NCBI GenBank assembly: GCA_037951165.1
Contig: JBBDHG010000015.1
Coordinates: 5,692,001-5,756,000 of the forward strand
Direction: 5' to 3'
Source: Lophius americanus
Taxonomy: Eukaryota > Chordata > Actinopteri > Lophiiformes > Lophiidae
Length of the DNA stretch: 64,000 nucleotides
Positions 56,690 through 64,000 of this stretch are shown piece after piece. Numbering within the stretch: position 1 is the stretch's first letter; every line of letters starts with the position of its first letter. Below the pieces are notes generated by a model. The model was not told the DNA's origin. It ran no database searches and saw nothing but the letters and a program-made list of their open reading frames with translations. Made by a program: the position numbers and the translations under genes.

Positions 56690-57490
56690 GTGTCTGACAA
56701 CATTGTGATGGAATTTTGGCCCGTTCTTCTTTGCAGAACTGCTTTAATGCAGGAACATTGGAGGGTTTGTGAGCAAGAACTGATCTTTTCAGATCCCACC
56801 ACAGCATCTCAATGTGGTCAGCTCCTGACTTAGACTAGGACCCATTCAGAGGTGGACTTCTTCTGCTTTTTGCATGAGCTCACAGACGGACAACCTGACA
56901 TCTTCTTCAAATTTTTCTGCTAAACAACAGAATTCATATTTCCCTTAATGATGGAGCATCGTCCTCATCCTGAGGCAGCAAATCATCTTCACAACATTTC
57001 ACAGCCACATCCGTGTTTGACTGGAGGTCTAATGTTCTTCTAGTTGAATGCTGTGTTTGGTTCACACCCGAGGGAACGGGACCCCTGTCTTCAAACAGTT
57101 CAACTTCCACTCATCAGTCATCGGTCAATTCAAACACGCTTTAATACTTTCCATTTTGCAACTCTCCCATGGATGCACTTTTTGAAATAGTGAAATCATG
57201 GCCTCTTAAGTTTACTGAGCTGAGATAGGACTGCAGTTTCATTAGATGTTCTCTTTAGATCTTCCTGAAGGAGCCCTCCCCATGCCATGAAGGTTAACCC
57301 TTGTTTTCAAGTATTTTCCATTTGTAGACAACGTGTCTCACTGTGGATCTGTGGAGTCCCAGAAACTTAGATACAGCTTTGGAACCCTTCCGAGGCTGAT
57401 GGATTTCAATCAACTTCTGGAATTTCTGGTGAGCCCTACAAGCCAACATCCTCCTTCTGAAGATGGTCTGTTGAAGTGATTGAACAGGGC
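56690..57490 (-). mobile_element. Tc1-like transposon relic, minus strand, second catalytic Asp deleted
   Basis: Reading the minus strand from about 57480 leftwards: an N-terminal HTH region (KLIEIHQPRKGSKAVSKFLG, then LHRSTVRHVVYKWK), a decayed middle, TDEWKLN near 57110 with the first catalytic Asp, then VKHGCG and FAASG, and MNSVV near 56930. After PSVSSC the text jumps to KKQKKSTSEWV. The family normally has the QQDNDPKHT block between these, so the second catalytic Asp is missing through a deletion. Stops and frameshifts throughout. Confidence 0.85.
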
Positions 57491-58215
57491 TGGTAGGGAT
57501 CAGGTCTGGGTGGGTCTAGTCCAGCTGGAACCACTTATTAATGCAGTTTGCTTGTTTAAAAAAAATGTTTTTAACCTTTTTGCTTCAGCACATTTTCAAA
57601 GCATCGTATTGTAGCTTTTATCTCAGTCTCCTGTCCTCTTATGTTTCAACAAATGTGACACTTGTTTGGGAGTGGAGGTGGCATGACTGAACGCATCCTG
57701 CCAGTGCTGAATATCTAGAGGGGGCATTTCCTGTCACAATAGTGGATTTGAGATGGCAGCTTAGCAGCAAGCGGGCCGACATGATGTCCTAGGGTTATGG
57801 TCAGACAGCAGGGGATGAGCTATGGAGTAGACAGGCGGGCAGAAAGGCAGTCACCTGTGTAGGTGGGGGATAAGCAAGCCGCCAGCCCCATGAAGTACAG
57901 ACACAGCAGAATCCTACTCCCCACTGCCATTTCCCCGCCGGCACTGAGCAGTAACTGAATTACAGTAGCAGCAAAAAGCTAATCTCGCTTCCTCTGTGGG
58001 GGTCGCATGTGTGTGCACATGTCCGCCTGTCTTTGGGGTCTTTGCTTGTGAGGCCGAGTGCATTCGCTCAGGCCCAGCATGGACTGTGGGAAGTATGTTA
58101 TCCTGACAGAGAGACAGTGTGTTTAATAGATGAAAATCTGTCCTGCAGGGGCCAGAAGGTGAGAGAGAGGTGAAATGTGTGTTTATAAGAGTGTAACCAA
58201 TAAACCTCATGTACA
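57491..58215. other. Intergenic, nothing recognised
   Basis: No gene or named repeat. The antisense open stretch ending near 57914 includes the microsatellite and is an artefact of it. Confidence 0.45.
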
Positions 58216-58220
58216 ATAGG

Positions 58221-58285
<65 letters not shown>
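58221..58285. repeat. (TG)n microsatellite, about 32 units
   Basis: An uninterrupted gtgtgtgt tract apart from its first few bases. Probably polymorphic in length. Confidence 0.97.
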
Positions 58286-58288
<3 letters not shown>

Positions 58289-58339
58289 CTTGGTTGAATT
58301 TTCTAAGGATGTGTCCATCAGTTCAAACTCATACTTCAG

Positions 58340-58560
58340 TCAAACTACATTCATATAACAGCTTTCACAATTTAAAAATTAACACAAAGGGCTTTACATT
58401 ATAAAAACAATTTCCCATAGCCCCCACCCCCATCTAACACAGAGAAAAGTTGTCTACACAATGGAGCAGCGCAAGGTTCATAAAAACAGGAAATACAAAA
58501 AAGTAAACAATAAAACATAAAACATAACCCACCTGTTACCATCACAACAGGAAAAGTCAT
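58340..58560 (-). repeat. Retroposon-like 3' end, antisense
   Basis: catataacagctttcacaat and cacaaagggctttacattat follow the pattern of fish non-LTR retroposon 3' ends read in reverse. Confidence 0.5.
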
Positions 58561-58979
58561 ATTGGAACTAAAAAGCAGGAACTGTAGTGAGGAAACATAC
58601 TATCCTCTATACTATACTATACCGTACTATTCTATATAGTATATATACTATATTATACTCATATATCCTACAAAATACACTGTACAACAAAAAACTGTAA
58701 GAAAAAAAAAATTGTATAAAATAATAAAAATTAACCATAATGTAGAAAAACAAAACCAACGCGATTCTTCATAGAGGCTGTTCGACAGTTGAATCACACC
58801 CACTCCTGGCCCTCAATTTGAAAAGCTGTCATCTAAAACACGATTGAGATAACATTTAGATTACAACACTTTTTAAAAATAGAAAAAGAAATTTACTTTG
58901 TGGTTAAAAAAAAAGAGCTGCATGTTCATTCATTTATGTTATGAAAATTATCCTCATGCACACGGATCCACAAAAGCTG

Positions 58980-59268
58980 GTAAGGTTGCTGTATAAATCA
59001 GGTAGGCACTGACCACTGCAGACCAAAAATATCCAACAAGACCTGCAGTCTTGGAGATGCTCTCACTCAGACGCCCATCAAAATTTGGTTCTTGTCAAAG
59101 TCTCTCAAATCTTTAAGCTTGCCATTCTTCCTGCTTCTATTACATCAACCTCAGGACAAAATGTTCAATTATTACCTTATATATTCCACCCACTGAAAGT
59201 TGCCTCTGTAATGAGATAAGCATTGCTATTCACCTCACCTGTCTGTGGTTATAATGTTATGGCTGAAT
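58980..59268 (-). mobile_element. Tc1-like terminal fragment, copy D, minus strand
   Basis: gaccactgcagaccaaaaat, ttggagatgctctcactcag, tggttcttgtcaaagtctct and ggttataatgttatggctga are the reverse complement of the left end of the family seen as copy B. The outer terminus is at about 59265. The transposase body is absent. Confidence 0.8.
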
Positions 59269-60255
59269 ATTAAAGCCTAGGCCATTTGCTGCATGTCATC
59301 GTCTCTCTCAAACATGGCTTGCTTTAATTTACCTAGCTCACCTTGGAGCCCGAGCAGCAGACTGTTACTGTTCCCCATGTGCTCCGGCAGTTTGAACGGG
59401 CTGATGGGGTTAGGCTGGAGCCCAGGTTCTCGTCCAAACCTCTGAGACACGTAGCGTGAATGTGTATAGTTCCGCCAGTCTGGCTGTTATTGTGTGCTGT
59501 GGCTGTGAAACAGAGGAAGGACACGTTGCCGTTCTCCCACGGAGAGTTTGGCTATGTGAGACCTGACTCTCCTGTGTGTGTTTACATTAGTGAGAATAGT
59601 GTAAGCGGTGCTGCTTGCCACTGAATGTCAGTAGAGGGCAGATAAATGGATAAGAGTGGATGGCAGCGAGCCCCTACTGCATTCCAAATCATTTGGTTGG
59701 CAAAGATACTGATGGATCTGACCCTCAGACTTCTGGAGAGTTCAGATAAGACGAGGTCCTTCTTGTGGAAGTGATACTGGTGTCCTAGAAATCTGGCCAA
59801 TTTACAAATAAGAGCTATTAATGGGTCACTTCACAATTTAATAAGGTATAACTCTGGGAGATCTCCCTTGCAGTGTCCGATTGTTGACAGTTGACTCGGG
59901 CTGAACGTTGACCCAGTGTACAATGCAGACCAGATACGACACGGCTGCAATATTTGATCGCAAGTATCACATCTTCACCACTTTCATAATATTTTCGTTT
60001 TTTCTCAATTTGACATTTTTATTGATTGTCAATAAATCCATAGAGTATTTTACGTATACACTGGAAAAGGAAAAGGAGGAGGAAGTGCAACCAAACTTGT
60101 ACTCGACCTGTACAAACTAAAATATTAGCATACATGAGTATGTAGCCAAACCCTCCCTCCCAAAAATCTAAACCTCCCAATCTTCCCTATTTCTCTCTGT
60201 CATTTCAAATCCTCAAAATAGTGATTGTCCACTGTGCTACTAGTTGAAACAAATA
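59269..60255. other. Intergenic, nothing recognised
   Basis: No gene, RNA or named repeat that I can support. Confidence 0.45.
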
Positions 60256-60440
60256 CAGTGTGGTAGTAATAATAATAATAATACATTTCATTTATAATGA
60301 TTTTACATTTGGATCAAATCTCAAAGTGCTACAAAGTAAAAGCAGATAAAAGCATCAATAAAAAATAAAAATAATAACTATATAAAAACATGACCAAAAA
60401 GCTGCAATGTTAATTAAAATTATAGGTTCATGGAGGCACA
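60256..60440 (-). repeat. (AAT)n-headed retroposon-like 3' end, antisense
   Basis: taataataataataatacat, then catttataatgattttac and aaatctcaaagtgctacaaa, the reverse of the tails ending in (ATT)n elsewhere in the window. Confidence 0.55.
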
Positions 60441-60733
60441 TTGATGCTACATTGTTGCATGATCAAAAATTAAATCTGGTATTAATTATTCCAATAAATG
60501 ATAGATAATAATACATAATGAACAAACTAAATAAGTTGGGCGAGAGACGTTCTCTGCCTCACCCAAATATCATTAGCATATCTTTACTCTTGTGTAGTGG
60601 TATTTGTGTGCTCTCTTATTACTCCAATGAGGAGGTTCAAATCTAAAAGATTTGCAAGGGGCCTTTAAGGGTCCTTATTATTTAGCACAAGAAAAAGCAA
60701 CATGGCAAGAAACCCAACTGTCGATGGAATCAT

Positions 60734-60960
60734 GAAGACCCAATTCATGAAACCATTGAAAGGTTGTCAACTTGTGACGGATTAAACTCTGCAGGCGACA
60801 ATAAAGCCACACGGTTCAGTGCTCGCAACTGTTCAAAACTGCATTTTCGCATTTTCGTCTTTGGCAGTGCAACCGGCTCCAGGTCAGAGGAATGTAGCCT
60901 GCACCTCCAACCGCAAACATCCTCACTCGAACCTCACCTCTTGACAGAATACTAGTATGT
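60734..60960 (+). repeat. Possible third copy (head only) of the unnamed dispersed repeat
   Basis: gaagacccaattcatgaaac at 60734 matches the starts at 17797 and 53896, and gcaaccggctccagg is loosely shared. The aatagtgagtatg part is absent. Confidence 0.35.
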
Positions 60961-61414
60961 TTGTTGCCATGACATCTTCTTGAAGCCCGCCGTAGGTTTT
61001 TGTTCAGGGGGGATGAGCTTATGTATGATATCGATGGCAATCTGGAACTCTACGGCAAGATGAATTTACTGAATTTTGCCGTTACATGAGGCTAATTGTT
61101 ACATGAGGCTATTACAGGAAAATGAAATGCAAACAGTGAGTCAGCACTGTGAGCCTTCATGTCTCATGACGCTTTCTGTCGCTGGATTCAAAGAAAACAG
61201 TCTCTTACAAGCTTCAAGCACCGCACACATGCAGAGTGTGAGCTCCACATTCCTATTCAGTGGGATCCCACTGTTTATCACATGGTTCTGTCTGAATCAC
61301 ATGTTGGCTGGAGCATCAGAGCTCCAATCTGTTCAATCCCATTCTCTGGTCAACTATCTCCGAAACAGCACTTCCTGATCTACACGTACAATATTTAGCA
61401 TTCTGTGTCGCAAA
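60961..61414. other. Intergenic, nothing recognised
   Basis: Short open stretches at 61076-61398 have no domain. Confidence 0.45.
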
Positions 61415-62340
61415 CAAAGTCGGTCAGAGAATCTCCAGAACAGCAGGTCTTGTTGGGTGTTTCTGGTCTGCAGTGGTTAGAATCTACGAAATTGGTCCAA
61501 GGAAGGTGAACTGGGGAAAGAGGCACCCAAGGCTCATTGGGGCGCGAAGGCTAGCCCTTGTTGTCTGGTGCCACAGAATAGCTACTGAAAAAAAAATGCT
61601 AATGATGGTTCTGATAAAAAGGTGTCCGAACACACCGTGACATCCCAGTTTTCTGCGTATGGTGTTGCTATAGCAGAACTATAGAGCAGTCAAAGTGACC
61701 ATTCTGAAGTCAGTCCACTGCTGAACACTCTTACAATGGACACGTAAGAATTAGACCATAGATTAATGGAAGAAGATGGTCTGGTTTGATAGATGATGTT
61801 TCCTATTAAAAGCATGTGTATGACTGGGACTTTGTCACTTACTTGGAAAAGAGATTCTACCAGGATGCATTATAGGACGAGGTCAAGCTTGGGGAGGAAG
61901 TTCTTTTGGGAACTCTTGGGTGCTACCATTCATGTCAATGTTACTTTGACTTGTAGCACCTACCTAAACATTGCTGCAGAGGTAGTTTCCCCCTTTATGG
62001 AACAGTGTTCCCTTATTGGCATTGGTCTCTTTCAGCTGCATAATGCTCCCTGAAAGTCAGCAGAAACTATTGAGGAATGGTTTGAGGAATAAAACAACCC
62101 CATCAAGGTGTTGATTCGACTTCCAGATTCTCCAGGTCGCAATTAAATCGAGCATCTGTGGGATGTATGTGCTGCACAAAAAAAGTCATATCCATGGAGT
62201 TCAAACTTTGCAACTTGCTAATGTCTTTAAACCAGATACCACAGCATGCTGGTAGAGGCCATGGCGACTTGTCTGAGTTGTCAGAGGGAGCAAAACAGAA
62301 GGACCTACACAATATTAAGCAGGGGGTTGTTATAGTAATT
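61415..62340 (+). mobile_element. Tc1-like transposon copy C, most complete, dead
   Basis: The family order is followed from tcagagaatctccagaacag through ggtcttgttgggtgtttctg, agtccactgctgaacactct, tgcattataggacgaggtc, cacctacctaaacattgctg and ctctttcagctgcataatgc (a decayed QQDNAPC block) to ccaggtcgcaattaaatcga, catctgtgggatgtatgtgc and aggacctacacaatattaag. It ends near ggttgttatag. The second and third catalytic Asp blocks are altered. Frames are broken; the open stretch at 61793-62053 is a piece of the transposase region. Confidence 0.85.
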
Positions 62341-63339
62341 ATTATTAGTATTATTATTATTATGGTCCACTAAAAATACAAAAAGTTGTGTAAATTTACA
62401 TGTTTCCATTCATTCACACACAAAGCAGATACACTCTGTCAATCACATCTTACAAAAACATTTTTACAGAAATATTTTCCTTTAATTTTCAGGCCACATC
62501 TTTTTAATCTATTGTATTTTATGTGAAACATTCACAATTCCCTCTCACGGGTTGATAGAGGGCAAAGCGTGCGGCTCAGAAAATCCTGTATATTTCAAAC
62601 AGTCTGAGCGAAGGCAGGGGAATCACGAGAAGAGGAAGAGAGCGCTAAACCCTGCGCGATAAAAACGTCCTCTTAATCTTACCTTGAAAGCCACAACAGA
62701 GGGGCGCCTCCCGTCAGAGGGAGAAACAGGCGGATTATTTCCATTTGAAAGAGCATGCCAAATTACACAAACGTGTTTTCAGCCGCTCTATTCTAAAGTG
62801 GCAACAGATGGAGGCCGGTCAGCGTGGTGAACAGGTTGGACTTGACGGTCCGCCGCCGTTGTGCTTCCTGCGTCTGCTGGTGTTTATCAGCAAACACAGG
62901 TAGCCAAAGAATCCATTGTGCAGATCTCATTCAGGCCGAATCAAAGAGAGATGGCCGCCCAGGTGTTTGCCTTCTTCCACAGTTCCACAGACTCACAGAG
63001 TCTCAACTTTAAAAAGAAGCAGCTGCTGCATAACTTATCTCACCAGGAGTTTGGAACCAAGTCTAAAGAGTGATTAGAGCGCTGCGAGTGGAAGCTGCGA
63101 GCTATGTGAAAGCTGCTGGAGATAAATGAAAGCTAGAGGTTTACTTTTGCCGCTGTCAGGAGGCAGAAACCTGTCTTTGGATGCCACCCTGACTTTGGAA
63201 GCCCTTAATAATGTTTTATCACAAACATACTGGACATACTATCGTTCATGCTGAGCCTTAAGTGTGACTTTCTTAGAGTACATGTTCAGATGAAACGGTG
63301 TATATTAGTCATATTTGTATTTTGGTTATGTTTAGTTGT
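62341..63339. other. Intergenic, possible conserved non-coding block
   Basis: An (ATT)n tract lies at 62336-62363. The span 62520-63070 is non-repetitive with moderate GC. Overlapping open frames of 62-70 codons at 62824-63073 show no domain, so I do not call a gene. Confidence 0.4.
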
Positions 63340-63580
63340 CATCCGCCATTCATCCATTTTCCGTAAGCATGTGTCCTGTGCAGGGTTGCAGGAGAACTGA
63401 AGCCTAAACCAGCTGATATTGGGCGATGGGGGGAGATACACCCTGGGCAATCTGCCCGTTCATCACAGGGCCAAAACAGAGAGACAGACATTCACACTGA
63501 CGGACAAATCAGAGTCATCTACACTGCAGGATTTTGGACTGTAGGAGGAAGGCGGAGTAGCGTGAGGGAACCCTCACAAA
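63340..63580 (+). repeat. Common teleost interspersed repeat
   Basis: cattcatccattttccgtaa, aaccagctgatattgggcga, gagatacaccctgggcaatc and gacagacattcacactgac follow the well-known fish repeat order, through ttttggactgtaggagga to ggcggagtagcgtgaggg. Confidence 0.8.
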
Positions 63581-63589
63581 CTCTTGTAA

Positions 63590-64000
63590 CACGATGTCTT
63601 AGATGTCTTTGTGACTTGATTGTTTTAATGTCTTTTAATGACGAGTGGCTGGATGTTTTTGAGGCCTTCGACACGTGACTTGAAGTTTTTGATGTCATGT
63701 GACAAGTAACTTGATGGCTTCGTAGAATATAACTTGATGGCTTTGATGTCTTTGGGGCATGTACCTTGATGACTTTAATGTGTTTGATTAGCAACTTCCG
63801 ATATTTGAAAGATTTGTGACATGTAACGTAATGGCTTTGATGTATTTGTAGCATGTAACGTAATGGTTTTCATATCTTTAACATTGATGTCTTTGACATT
63901 TGAATTGATATCTAACATGTGAATTGATCTCTTTGATAGCTTTGTAGCATGTAACTTGATGTCTTTGATGTCTCTGACATGTGACATGATGTCTTTTAAA
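63590..64000. repeat. Degenerate tandem array running off the window
   Basis: Recurring units of the type acttgatggctttgatgtct and gtagcatgtaacgtaatgg, about 30-40 bp with variable spacing, continue to the last base. Minus-strand open stretches here (KDIKTIK and HATKTSK-like) are products of the repeat. Confidence 0.75.

Noticed and set aside
57914..58318. 134-codon antisense open frame with a poly-His/Thr run
   Set aside because: The run is the (TG)n microsatellite translated; no domain or splice context.
62824..63073. Possible exon of a neighbouring gene
   Set aside because: No recognisable domain and no convincing acceptor/donor pair; kept only as a possible conserved block.
1..64000. 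CRISPR arrays, operons, prophage or other prokaryotic systems
   Set aside because: The window is spliced vertebrate nuclear DNA; the tandem arrays lack a spacer-repeat structure.

Overview
The window is vertebrate nuclear DNA, most probably from a teleost fish. Introns are long, splice sites are GT-AG, and the repeats are of fish type: several decayed Tc1-like transposons, an L2-like LINE remnant, MITE-like elements and minisatellites. I saw no prokaryotic, viral or organellar gene. Identifications rest on remembered protein families and repeat consensus sequences, not on a search.

One gene fills positions 2932-42268 on the plus strand: supervillin (svil), a membrane-associated actin and myosin II scaffold of the villin/gelsolin superfamily. 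I traced 36 exons by hand. Splice phases agree at every junction, and the joined frame runs 1896 codons to a TGA at 42266-42268. The 5' end of the gene (start codon and first N-terminal exons) lies upstream of the window. Exons 1-20 (2932-30626) encode the long, charged, probably disordered N-terminal half. Exons 21-33 (31793-38619) encode the gelsolin-like repeats, with five visible W-x-G motifs. Exons 34-36 encode the linker and the villin headpiece ending in KGLF. A 21-nt in-frame candidate microexon (40559-40579) sits just before the headpiece exon. Three consecutive frame-preserving exons (23392-25857) form a likely cassette block in the middle region.

The introns hold three related TIR-bearing repeats (5.4, 7.3 and 9.8 kb), a 23-bp minisatellite family present in three different introns, complementary low-complexity tracts on either side of exons 4-6, an L2-like reverse transcriptase remnant (26.8-27.5 kb) and a possible retroelement gag remnant (41.1-41.4 kb). 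The first 850 bases are the 3' part of a dead Tc1-like transposon.

From about 42.7 kb to the end I recognise no protein-coding or RNA gene. This gene-poor stretch contains Tc1-like copies (46.3-47.2, 51.7-52.6, 56.7-57.5, 59.0-59.3 and 61.4-62.3 kb), a MITE-like element (55.1-55.5 kb), retroposon tails, a (TG)n microsatellite and a degenerate tandem array at the right edge. A few AT-rich blocks with homeodomain-like words, and one palindromic RFX-type X-box, could be regulatory elements, but this needs cross-species alignment.
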